Assembly (NCBI GenBank): GCA_044226205.1
Contig: JBGAHL010000010.1
Span: 1 to 64,000, forward strand
Reading direction: 5' to 3'
Length of the DNA stretch: 64,000 nt
Source of the DNA: M3007 sp044226205
GTDB taxonomy: Bacteria > Bacteroidota > Bacteroidia > Chitinophagales > Saprospiraceae
Shown here: piece after piece, positions 9,062 through 17,354 of the stretch
How positions within the stretch are numbered: position 1 is the stretch's first letter
Layout: each line of letters opens with the position of its first letter
Notes under the pieces: generated by a model
Told to the model about the DNA's origin: nothing
The model's database searches: none
Seen by the model: only the letters and a program-made list of their open reading frames with translations
Translations under genes and position numbers: made by a program

Positions 9062-9559
9062 TCAGTGTTGCGTTCTGGCGCCGGTTCCGCTGCCCGAGTC
9101 GCAACGCGCATACTTGACTTCAATCCCGTACTGGAACGTCTTTGTGCTGCCCGAGGTGTAGATCGTTGTGAAGAAATGAATGCTGCGAACATCCTTCTTT
9201 TTTGAGCCATCTGCCGTCATGGGGGCATTGGCAACAGCCGTGCTTTTCGCCAGTGTCATCAGGTTGTCCTGTTCGCTCACCGTGTACAGGTGCACGGAAT
9301 AACCGACCTGGTTGTAACTGCCAATCGCAAACGTCTGGGTTTCATATTCGCTGGTTTGACCATCGGCCACGCCGAGTTGAAAACCCGGGCACATCATCAA
9401 CTTATCGAGGGTATTGGTCAATTGTTCCTGGTTCACCACTTTGCGGGCGCACAAATTGTTGTCTGGAGTGGGCTTGGCGGTTGGGTTTGCCTTTGTTTTT
9501 TGGGCCTGAATGGCCGATGCGAACGCAATCATCAGAAGGGAAAACACGAGCTTTTTCAT
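9062..9559 (-). CDS. Small secreted protein of unknown function
   Basis: A 165-residue protein starting with a clean signal peptide (MKKLVFSLLMIAFASAIQAQ). The mature part has three cysteines (NNLCARK, MMCPGF, YARCDS), a QEQLTNTLDKLM helix and beta-rich stretches such as YSVHLYTVSEQ. The C-terminus is polar and Gly/Ser/Thr-rich. I recognise no family. It stands between larger surface-protein genes on the same strand but is separated from both by more than 270 bp, so it is likely a single-gene unit. Confidence 0.65.
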   Translation of the reverse strand: MKKLVFSLLMIAFASAIQAQKTKANPTAKPTPDNNLCARKVVNQEQLTNTLDKLMMCPGFQLGVADGQTSEYETQTFAIGSYNQVGYSVHLYTVSEQDNLMTLAKSTAVANAPMTADGSKKKDVRSIHFFTTIYTSGSTKTFQYGIEVKYARCDSGSGTGARTQH

Positions 9560-9703
9560 GACTTGAAACTTTGAAAATGAAGAGAAAGAAACTCATCCCG
9601 GGCTTCTGTTTTTTCGCTTGACAAAAGCCTCGCCGGAAAGACATTACATCTCTACATCCACAGTGTTTGTCTCGTGTTACCCCCGCCTCGGGAGTTTTTT
9701 CAA

Positions 9704-9840
9704 GGATGATGATAGGGTAGATGAGGTTGATAGGGGGAGACATCTGACAACCCAATTGTGAAGGGGGCGTCCCAGCGCTGATAAACAATTAATAATCAAC
9801 CCTATAAACCTCATCAACCCTATCAACCTTTTCATCATCC
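9704..9840. repeat. Imperfect long inverted repeat at the CHAT gene 3' end
   Basis: The arm near 9704-9735 matches the complement of 9801-9840 at about 30 of 32 positions once an 8-base insertion in the right arm is allowed. The arms are built from GGATGATGA, GATAGGG and GATGAGG words. The right arm includes the stop codon of the CHAT gene (9835-9837), so the transcript would end in a long hairpin. Confidence 0.65.
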
Positions 9841-12603
9841 GCGCCGCCGGCGCCGCAAGAACCAGCCGCCTGCCAGCAGTGCGAAAATGCCCCCGCCTGC
9901 ATACCACCACCAGTCGGTGTTTTCGTGCAGATCGACGGCGCCATCGGCGCCGCTCAGGGTGATGGCGGCCCAGTACCAGGGCGCCTTGCGGGCGTCGGGC
10001 TGAGATTTGTCGAGCCAGGCGAGCTTGGCCTGCCGAAGCGCTTCGGCCCTCGAAACGCCCTGCTCGATTTGCGCGTAAAAGCCGGCAAACAGCTCGGCAG
10101 TGGCGCGTTCGTTGACCGACCAGTGACTGGCCATCAGGCTTTCGGCGCCGGCGTAGGCGAAAGCCCGTGCGAGGCTGAGTACGCCCTCCCCTTCCGCGTA
10201 TTCGCCCGTGCCGGTTTCGCAGGCGCTCAATGCCACGAGCGATGCAGGAATCCGCCGCGCATAAATTTCGGGCAGCGTCAGGGTGCGGTCGAAAAACTCG
10301 ATACCCGGCTCGCTCCGGCCGCCGGCATGCGCGTGGGTGGAGAGTTGCAACACCCTGAACCGGTCTGCGCGTTGCAAAAATTCATCGGCGGTGGCGGCGG
10401 AGCCGACCAGTTCGCTGACCTGGACGCCCGCGGGATGTTCGTCGCGACTTTCCGGCAGCGGCGCGAGGCCGTCGCGCGCAGTTTCCACAAACGGCGCAAC
10501 GTGCAAAAATGCCTTGCCGGCTTGCTTGTTGGTCGGAATAGCCGCGCTCAGCAAAGCAGCCGACCACGCGTAGCGCACCGTGTGAGCACGCAACACGAAT
10601 GGCGCCCGGCCAAATGTGCCCTCGTAGGGAGCCGTCAGCAGCGCCTCGAAAGGCAGGTAATCCAGTCGGCCGTCGGGCAGGATCAGCAGACCGCCCCCGG
10701 ACGGTAGCAACTCCGCGGGCAGCAGCAACTGTCCAAGAAAAGCCGCTTCGCGGAAATAGCCGGCCGGGTCGTTTTCCTGGGCAGATTTATCGTTCAGCGT
10801 TTGCAAAAAGTGGATCAGCCGCCGGTCGAACGCCGTATCGCGCGGGACTTCGAAGGCTTCGAGACCCTTTTTTTGCACACAAATACCCAGGTAGCGGTCG
10901 CCAGCATCGAAGAAGGAAAGCAGGGCGACCGTGTCGGGCAGCGAGGCTTGCAGTTGTGAAGGCGTGGCCACGCGGTCGTCGGCGCTGAAGCGGCCGAATT
11001 CCGGGTAGCGCTTTTCGAGGTTGGCATGAAAATCTTCATACGAACGTGCGGCCCTGAACGCCTTTTCTTTCGCACTGGAAAGCAAAGAATCCTGTACAAC
11101 ACCTTCAAGTTCAATATCTTTTACAGCCAAGGCCGCATCGGCCGCAGTCAGACGCAACACAGCCTCTTGTTTGACCAGCGAATCGGGCAACTGCGCCAAT
11201 ACGAGGGCGCGCTGCTGGCGCACGGCATCCGCAAGCGCCTGCGCTTTGGTTTGTTCGGCGAGCTGAAACAAGCGTTCGAGTACGGCCGGGTCGTGGTTTT
11301 CCTGCCAGATTTGCCACAAATTCCGTGCGGCAAGTTGCTGGTAACTGTGGTTTTCACCGGCCAGGGAAAGTTTGTCGGCATCGTCGCCGTAAGTTTTGCG
11401 CAGTGAAGCAGCCACGGTGAAAGACAGGTCGAAGCAATCGGCAGCATTCAGGCGTTCGGCCGTCGACGGTGATGTCCTGGTCAAAAGCGCGGCCCCTTTT
11501 TTGGCCAGTGCAAACATGGCCTGCGACTCGTTGTAGGCCGACGACAGGGGCGGATTTGCCTCGATGCGGGTGTCCTCAAACCCGGGAAAAACCTGCACAA
11601 CCGCTTTTTGGTAAAGGCTCAAAGCCTTATCGACCTGGCCTTGTTTTTCATAAAATTCACCCCAGGACACGTACAAAATAGCCATCTCACGGCTTTTTCC
11701 GGCATATTTGGCGCGTCCGAACGTTTCTGCCTTCCGATAGAAACCTTCCGCCTGCCCCACCTGGCCGCGCTCCGTGGCAATATCGGCCAGGGTGGAATAC
11801 GAGCGGAGCACGTTGAGCTTGGCGGGAGGCAACGTCAAATAAATATCGAGTGCCTGCCGGGTAAGCCACTCCGCTTCCTGCCAGTTGTCTTCGCGCAGTG
11901 CCAGAGCAGCGCCTGTACTGAGGATGGAAGCCTGGTATGCAGGGTCAGACGTATTGGTTTTCAGCGCTTTTTGATAAGCGATACGCGCGGCGTCGAGGCT
12001 GTCGAGAAATAGCCAGGTGGCAGCCGTTTGGGATAAAATAGAAGCGTGTTGCCGGCCGGTAGTATCGCGTCGCAGGCCTGCGTCGAAGTACTCCAAAGCT
12101 TTTCGATTGTTGGAATACCGCATGTAGATCTGCGCGGCGTTTTTGTAGGCATAGCCCACTTCCGAGCCATAGAAATCATTTTTCTCGTAAATTTTAATGG
12201 CGGATTCGTAACAGGTCAGCGCTTCGGGAAAGCGCTCCTCCCGCGCATAGGTGACCGCGTGCCACGACCACAATTTGGCAGCCAAAGGACTGTCCGTCAG
12301 TTTATTGCGGTCAAAAACAGCAAGCGTTTGATCCAACAGGCGGTGAACCTCCTCGAACTTTTGCTGCCTGGAAAGCACATCGGCCAATTTGGTGGTTCCT
12401 TGCTGGTATTCCGGCCATTTTTGACCCAAACTGTCTGCCCTGCGCTGTTCGAGCAGCCAGACGGCAGCCTCATCATATTTTTTTTGGGTCAAAAGCGTGT
12501 CGAGGTACGCAGCAGGTGGCGGGGTGGCAGATTGCTGCTGTCCCTTCGACAAAGTCCAAAGCCCAAGGGACAGCAGCAAGAGGTAAAAAAAGAATCGTTT
12601 CAT
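9835..12603 (-). CDS. TPR-CHAT caspase-like protein with signal peptide and C-terminal membrane anchor
   Basis: About 922 residues from the ATG at 12603, which begins a signal peptide (MKRFFFYLLLLSLGLWTLSK). Residues of roughly 30-400 are tetratricopeptide-like helical pairs (PEALTCYESAIKIYEKN, KALEYFDAGLRRD). The C-terminal third is a CHAT domain (CD clan, caspase/separase relatives) with catalytic His in LSTHAHAG near residue 755 and Cys in SACETGTGEYAEGEG near 793. A final helix (GIFALLAGGWFL) and an RRRRRG tail follow. The His/Cys dyad is intact. With the signal peptide this predicts a CHAT domain outside the cytoplasm, anchored in the inner membrane. It lies 29 bp downstream of a similarly anchored surface protein, so the two are probably one operon. 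Its substrate is unknown. Confidence 0.85.
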   Translation of the reverse strand: MKRFFFYLLLLSLGLWTLSKGQQQSATPPPAAYLDTLLTQKKYDEAAVWLLEQRRADSLGQKWPEYQQGTTKLADVLSRQQKFEEVHRLLDQTLAVFDRNKLTDSPLAAKLWSWHAVTYAREERFPEALTCYESAIKIYEKNDFYGSEVGYAYKNAAQIYMRYSNNRKALEYFDAGLRRDTTGRQHASILSQTAATWLFLDSLDAARIAYQKALKTNTSDPAYQASILSTGAALALREDNWQEAEWLTRQALDIYLTLPPAKLNVLRSYSTLADIATERGQVGQAEGFYRKAETFGRAKYAGKSREMAILYVSWGEFYEKQGQVDKALSLYQKAVVQVFPGFEDTRIEANPPLSSAYNESQAMFALAKKGAALLTRTSPSTAERLNAADCFDLSFTVAASLRKTYGDDADKLSLAGENHSYQQLAARNLWQIWQENHDPAVLERLFQLAEQTKAQALADAVRQQRALVLAQLPDSLVKQEAVLRLTAADAALAVKDIELEGVVQDSLLSSAKEKAFRAARSYEDFHANLEKRYPEFGRFSADDRVATPSQLQASLPDTVALLSFFDAGDRYLGICVQKKGLEAFEVPRDTAFDRRLIHFLQTLNDKSAQENDPAGYFREAAFLGQLLLPAELLPSGGGLLILPDGRLDYLPFEALLTAPYEGTFGRAPFVLRAHTVRYAWSAALLSAAIPTNKQAGKAFLHVAPFVETARDGLAPLPESRDEHPAGVQVSELVGSAATADEFLQRADRFRVLQLSTHAHAGGRSEPGIEFFDRTLTLPEIYARRIPASLVALSACETGTGEYAEGEGVLSLARAFAYAGAESLMASHWSVNERATAELFAGFYAQIEQGVSRAEALRQAKLAWLDKSQPDARKAPWYWAAITLSGADGAVDLHENTDWWWYAGGGIFALLAGGWFLRRRRRG

Positions 12604-12632
12604 GGCGGCAAAAGGGTGTTTTGCCGGCAAGT

Positions 12633-14648
12633 TTACCCTTTTTTCTTGAACCAGCGACCCAGCCAAAACAAGAACAGAAACAAAGCGGCGGCCCCGGAAA
12701 GCACCACAGGCAGGGAAATATCGCCAAAAATCCCGCCGCCGCCTTTTTTACAGGGCGGAAGTTTGATCTCGTAGATGATCTCGGCGCTGCATCCTGAGTC
12801 TTCGTCGGTGAGGCCGAAGTAGTATTTCAACTGGGTGGTATTGACCAGTTGGCGCGTCATGCTCAGGCCGGTTGAGCCGCATTCATGCCATTGCAGGTTG
12901 TTCGAGTGGCTGCCGGTGGCCGTGGCGGTGAGGGTTCCGTTGACCACACCCGTGCAGGGGTCAATTTGCAAGCCGGAAGCATCCACCTGAATACCCAGGT
13001 CGCAATTCTTGTCGTAAGTAACATCCAGCCGGCCGCGGGTGCAGGTAGTTGCCGTATTGCCCTGCGACAGGATCAGGGTGTAGGTATTGTGCTTCGGATT
13101 GACAAAGAGCGGGTTAAGGTCGGTCGGTTGATTCAGATCGGACCCGGGATACCACAATTGCCGGTTAAAACCGTAGTTGAACGGCGGCAACTGGAACAGG
13201 TTGACCAAATCGGGCGAGAGGACGAGAGAGTCGTTGATCGGAATGGGATCGTTGACGAAAACGGCGGAATCGGCCACAGTCTGGCAGCTATCGCAGTTTT
13301 GACAGCGGATATTGGCGATCGCGAGGTCGGTTTCCATCCAGGGGTTACAATCGAACCGAATGCGGGCGCGGTTGAGGATGGCGTTGCAGGGGTATTGAGC
13401 GGCTTTGGCCGGGTCGATAGCGCAGCGGAACGTGATGGAGGCTTTGGTATCCGCCTCGGAAAATGAATGATTCAATCCGCCTTCGTTCAAGCCGTGCAAA
13501 TTGTAGGGATTGAGGGTAAAAACCACCTTCCGGTCGTTTCCGGGCGGCGTCACGACGGGTTTTTTGTACGTCGACCAACTGACCAGTTCGGGCGATTCAT
13601 TTTTCAACAGGTAATGCAATTCGTCTTCCACCACGATTTTGTCGGTCGGGCCGGTGCCATTGTTTTGAAAACTGACGGTAAAAGTGACCGAATCCTGCGT
13701 CATGCAGATTTCCTGTTCAGCGGCGAACTTGTGGTTGGGGTCGTGCGAATCGACTATCGTCTGTGCGGGCAGCGACGATTGTCCTTTGATCTCCTTGGGG
13801 ATACAACTTCCGGCAAGCGGCACGATAAAATCGACCCAGGGGGTATTGAAATGCGCGCCGACGGTCGCGGCAGTGGCAGTCGTGCAGCGGACGAAAGCAT
13901 TGCGGCGCATGCCGCGGCCAAGGTTTTGAAACGGCAGGGAGATTTGTTTGTAGTCCACTCCATTGACATTAACTACAGCATAAGAGGCGTTGTAGGCTGT
14001 TTCAAATTCATCGGTGGCGCTGTAATTGATCACATCTTTGTCAACATACAATTTCAGTTCGCCATTCAGGTTTGCGCATTCCCCGTCGACGGGGTTTTGG
14101 TACTCGATGATATACGTCAGTATATTGTCTTTTCGCGGGCTGAGCGAGCTGCTCAGGCGGACCAGTTTTCCCGCAGGCATGGACTGCATGCGCTGGGCGG
14201 CAGCGCCAGTCACACCATGCCCCGTACCAACGGTAAAACTGCCGGCAATCCGGCCCGGATTGGTATTGCCATCATCGTAAGTGGGCGCCAGTTCGACGTC
14301 GATCGTATGGGCGCCATCCACATCAAAGGTAAAACCCGTCGATTCGAACACGGCCTTGGTGCCCATCCAGTAAGTACCGTCGTCGAAAGTGGCCAGTACG
14401 CGCCAGTTGTCGAAGTCGTTGGCGGCGGGCACGACGAGGGTGTGTGAGGTATCGAACGAATCCGCAGGAGTTGGAAGCGAAGCCAGTTTGAAGAAATATT
14501 CGTATTGATTGGTCGTGCTGTTGCGCAGTTCCGTAACTGAGTCGAGGGTCGGGCCGTTGTTGTTGGGCCAGTCGAAAGAATAGTACACGACTGCGCTCAG
14601 CGTCAGGGCGAGCGGTACGAACCATTTTTGAGCGATTGTCTTTTTCAT
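12633..14648 (-). CDS. Surface protein with C-terminal membrane anchor, operon partner of the CHAT protein
   Basis: About 671 residues from the ATG at 14648, which begins a signal peptide (KKTIAQKWFVPLALTLSAVVYYS). The middle contains the VDSHDPNHKF ... VTFTVSFQNNGTGPTDK block shared with three other large proteins here (DUF7619/DUF11-like beta-sandwich), followed by a region rich in paired cysteines (IRCQNCDSCQ). The C-terminus is PPCKKGGGG, a hydrophobic helix and FKKKG: a Gly-rich, membrane, basic tripartite end resembling sortase-like or GlyGly-CTERM signals, not a T9SS domain. It is the promoter-proximal gene of the pair with the CHAT protein and may be its substrate or sensor; that is inference. 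Confidence 0.65.
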   Translation of the reverse strand: MKKTIAQKWFVPLALTLSAVVYYSFDWPNNNGPTLDSVTELRNSTTNQYEYFFKLASLPTPADSFDTSHTLVVPAANDFDNWRVLATFDDGTYWMGTKAVFESTGFTFDVDGAHTIDVELAPTYDDGNTNPGRIAGSFTVGTGHGVTGAAAQRMQSMPAGKLVRLSSSLSPRKDNILTYIIEYQNPVDGECANLNGELKLYVDKDVINYSATDEFETAYNASYAVVNVNGVDYKQISLPFQNLGRGMRRNAFVRCTTATAATVGAHFNTPWVDFIVPLAGSCIPKEIKGQSSLPAQTIVDSHDPNHKFAAEQEICMTQDSVTFTVSFQNNGTGPTDKIVVEDELHYLLKNESPELVSWSTYKKPVVTPPGNDRKVVFTLNPYNLHGLNEGGLNHSFSEADTKASITFRCAIDPAKAAQYPCNAILNRARIRFDCNPWMETDLAIANIRCQNCDSCQTVADSAVFVNDPIPINDSLVLSPDLVNLFQLPPFNYGFNRQLWYPGSDLNQPTDLNPLFVNPKHNTYTLILSQGNTATTCTRGRLDVTYDKNCDLGIQVDASGLQIDPCTGVVNGTLTATATGSHSNNLQWHECGSTGLSMTRQLVNTTQLKYYFGLTDEDSGCSAEIIYEIKLPPCKKGGGGIFGDISLPVVLSGAAALFLFLFWLGRWFKKKG

Positions 14649-14721
14649 AAGGCAAACAAGTTGAGCGTGGAAAAGTGGCGTGCTGTGCTTTTTCTTAAAT
14701 ATCCCCCAAATCATAGGATTG

Positions 14722-14916
14722 TTACCCTGAAAAAAGTAAAACCTTAGGCAGGGGTAGCGCCCCGAAAGATTTGTAACAAATGGTGGAGAAAATAGGCCAG
14801 GAGGGGCAGCGCCCCGAAAGATGTTTCGGGGCGCTGCCTCCTGGGTGGATTTTGGAACTAAAAAACTACAAAGATCACGGGGCGCTGCCCCTGCCTAGGT
14901 TTTTACCCTGAAAAAA
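14722..14916. repeat. Nested palindromic element flanked by a 14-bp direct repeat
   Basis: TTACCCTGAAAAAA occurs at 14722-14735 and again, identically, at 14903-14916. Between them an outer inverted repeat (about 14739-14764 with 14878-14903) encloses an inner hairpin (about 14797-14819 with 14824-14844), both carrying GGCAGCGCCCCG. The design, palindromes inside short direct repeats, is that of a small non-autonomous mobile element, but no terminal consensus is known to me. Confidence 0.65.
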
Positions 14917-14948
14917 TAAAAAAGCGGCGACAAGTTGCTTGCCGCCGC
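14911..14948 (-). terminator. Rho-independent terminator of the S74 gene
   Basis: On the minus strand an 11-bp stem (GCGGCGGCAAG with one mismatch, 3-base loop) is followed by TTTTTTATTTTTT. It starts about 40 bp past the stop at 14991. Confidence 0.85.
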
Positions 14949-14990
14949 CCGAATGGGTCTTTCAAAACAGGTTTGCTCCGCGCAACGAAA

Positions 14991-16580
14991 TTACTTTCCG
15001 CTCAGCAGGAGTTTCAGCGTGCCGGCCAGTCGGCCGTCGGCCTGAAGGGCGCACAGGTACGTGCCGTTGGGCGCTGCCGACAGGTTCATTTCGACGCTGA
15101 CCTGGCCGCGTTCCGTCACCGTGCGGCGGGCGATTTCACGGCCGCTCAGATCGGTCACGACGAGTTCCGCGTTGCGAACCGTTTCCGGGATATTGCAATT
15201 GATGGTCGTCGAGCCGGAGAAAGGATTGGGCTGGTTGCTCATCTGAATTTGAGCCGGCGCTGCCGACGGTGTGGAGCGTTCGAGTGCGGCTTCCAGGCGG
15301 GCAAGACGGGCTTCGAGTTCGTCGATCTGTTTGTCTTGCTCGGCAACACGGGCTTCGAGGGTCGCGATTTCTTCATCCTTTTCCGTTTTCAATTCTTTCA
15401 CCGCTTCGGTCAGCACGGGGATGACGCCCAGGTAGTTGACGGCCAGGTAGCCGTCGGGGCCTTCCTGCACGAGTTCGGGCAATACCTCGCGGAGTTCCTG
15501 GGCCACGTAGCCGTCGGTTTGGCCGCCGGGGAAATTGCGCTCTGTGAACTCGTTCTGACGGTATTGATACTGCACGCCGCGCAAACGGGTCACGGTATTC
15601 AAGGCGCCGTCGAGGGTGCGGATATTGGTTTTAAAGCGGCGGTCGGAGGCGACGAACAGGCCGCCGGAATAATAGCCGTTGCCGCCAACATACAGGCGGT
15701 AGGTGCCTGGGTTGGTCGTCAGCCCGATGCCGACGTTGCCGGCATTGTCAATGCGCATACGCTCGACATTGGTCGTCCAGTCCCAGAACAAAAGATGGCC
15801 GGCGCCCTGGGCATTGCCCGGGCCGGTAGAATGAAACGCCCAGTTTTTGGCGCCCGTGCCCGTAGCGATGAGGGAAAGCGTAGCGGCCGTGGTGCCCGTC
15901 TGGCTGACGCGGATGCCATCGTTTTGCGAAGCAGTGCTCAAATGCAGTTTTGCAGCAGGGGCAGTTGTATTGATCCCGACGTTGCCGTTGGCGCAAATGC
16001 GCATCCGCTCGGTGCCGCCGATGGTGCCGTCGACACGGAAAATGAGGCCGTCCTGGGCAGTGCCGCCCGTGGTGCGCACGTCGATAAAGCCGTTTTTAAA
16101 ACCGGCGCCCGCGCTGTTGTAAAAGGAAAGGCGTAGTCCGTTCTGACTCGAGGTGGTGAGGCCGCCGAAAAACAGGTTGCCCACCCCGCCGCCGGTGGAG
16201 TAGTCGAGCAGGAGGTTGCCGCCCGACACCTGGAGGCGTTGCGAGGGAGGTGTGACATCGCCCGTACCAATGCCCACATTCCCGCCGGAACCAATGAACA
16301 TTCGTGGAGCGCTGCCGGTGGCAAACGCCATGGTATTGGCCGCCGGCCGATAGATGCCGTTGCCGCCGCCGCCGTCGTTGAGGTTGCCGGGCACTGCGCC
16401 GCCGCCGGTAAAACCGATGGCCGGGTTGGCCGCGGTTTCGCCCTGAACGGCGAGGATGCGGGCGCCGCCAGCTACCGGCGAATAAATGGCAGGATTGGCA
16501 ATGATCTGGGCCGAGGCTTGTTGAAAAATAGCAAAACAGCAGAGGAGAAGCGTTGCGTTTTTAAGGATAGACAGTTTCAT
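14991..16580 (-). CDS. T9SS-exported protein with S74 intramolecular chaperone domain
   Basis: A 529-residue protein with a signal peptide (cut near QQASAQ), then repeated fibre-like motifs of the form 'GNVGIGT' seen in phage-tail and adhesin shafts. At about residue 311 comes SDRRFKTNIRTL, the start of the peptidase S74 / endosialidase chaperone domain, followed by a long coiled coil (EIATLEARVAEQDKQIDELE) near 395-445. The last 70 residues (NQPNPFSGSTTI ... GTYLCALQADGRLAGTLKLL) form a T9SS type A sorting domain. It is probably a trimeric cell-surface fibre. A strong terminator follows, so it is a single-gene unit. Confidence 0.85.
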   Translation of the reverse strand: MKLSILKNATLLLCCFAIFQQASAQIIANPAIYSPVAGGARILAVQGETAANPAIGFTGGGAVPGNLNDGGGGNGIYRPAANTMAFATGSAPRMFIGSGGNVGIGTGDVTPPSQRLQVSGGNLLLDYSTGGGVGNLFFGGLTTSSQNGLRLSFYNSAGAGFKNGFIDVRTTGGTAQDGLIFRVDGTIGGTERMRICANGNVGINTTAPAAKLHLSTASQNDGIRVSQTGTTAATLSLIATGTGAKNWAFHSTGPGNAQGAGHLLFWDWTTNVERMRIDNAGNVGIGLTTNPGTYRLYVGGNGYYSGGLFVASDRRFKTNIRTLDGALNTVTRLRGVQYQYRQNEFTERNFPGGQTDGYVAQELREVLPELVQEGPDGYLAVNYLGVIPVLTEAVKELKTEKDEEIATLEARVAEQDKQIDELEARLARLEAALERSTPSAAPAQIQMSNQPNPFSGSTTINCNIPETVRNAELVVTDLSGREIARRTVTERGQVSVEMNLSAAPNGTYLCALQADGRLAGTLKLLLSGK

Positions 16581-16771
16581 GGTTGAAAATTGTGTGAAGG
16601 TTTTCCCTACTCTTTTTCAGCTTTTCGGGTTACGCTGTTGGGTGTTTTTAAAAGCGCTTTTTCCACACATCCACCCCTTTGCCGTCTTGTTACCTGTCGG
16701 CGGGATTTTTTTCAAAAAAATATTTTGCCGCCACGTTTACCTTCGCCACAACCGTAGCGACCATACAGTTT

Positions 16772-17341
16772 ATGCACCCTGACTTCCATTACATCCAGAG
16801 CCTGCTGGACAATCACCACGCGGGCATTTCTTCCATCTATGCCAAATTTTCCGGCGGCATCACGCGTTTTGTACGCGCCAACAACGGCTCGGCCGACGAC
16901 GCGCAGGACGTGTTCCAGGAGGCCCTGATCGTGATCACGCGGCAAGCCCGCCGCCCCGGCTTCCAACTCACCTGCCCTTTCGAAGCGTATCTCTACATGG
17001 TGTGCCGCGGGCGCTGGCTCAACGAACTGAAAAGACGCCAGCGCGCAGCGGTAACAATTTCCGAGTCCGATGGATACAGGGACAAAGAAGACGCCGGAAT
17101 ACTGGCCGATGCCGCCCTGCGCGAAGAAGCCCGCAACCAGTTGTTCCGACGTTTTTTCGACAAACTTTCTGCCGGTTGTCGCCAAATCATCCAGTTAGCC
17201 TGGACCCCGAATACCTCGATGGAAGAGGTGAGCACCCAACTGGGTGTGAGCTATAATTACGCCCGCAAGCGCAAGTCCGAATGTATTGCCCAGTTGATGG
17301 ACTGGATACGCGCCACACCTGAATTTGCAGCCTTGCGATAA
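16772..17341 (+). CDS. ECF-type RNA polymerase sigma factor
   Basis: 189 residues from the ATG at 16772, the first Met fitting the family's N-terminus (HPDFHYIQSLLDN). Region 2 is seen in NGSADDAQDVFQEALIVIT and the helix PFEAYLYMVCRGRWLNELKR; region 4 in CRQIIQLAWTPNTSMEEVS and SYNYARKRKSECIAQL, a helix-turn-helix for the -35 element. It should direct RNA polymerase to a small regulon. The gene 13 bp downstream encodes a membrane protein with a short N-terminal helical domain, the usual place of an anti-sigma factor. Confidence 0.88.
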   Translation: MHPDFHYIQSLLDNHHAGISSIYAKFSGGITRFVRANNGSADDAQDVFQEALIVITRQARRPGFQLTCPFEAYLYMVCRGRWLNELKRRQRAAVTISESDGYRDKEDAGILADAALREEARNQLFRRFFDKLSAGCRQIIQLAWTPNTSMEEVSTQLGVSYNYARKRKSECIAQLMDWIRATPEFAALR

Positions 17342-17354
17342 CCCGCACGATTAC

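Larger units (their letters stand above)
14649..14990. other. 342-bp intergenic region filled by palindromic repeats
   Basis: No gene is visible. The region holds a nested palindromic element (14722-14916) and the terminator of the S74 gene (14911-14948). Three copies of the core GGGGCGCTGCC or its complement occur within 150 bp. Confidence 0.7.
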
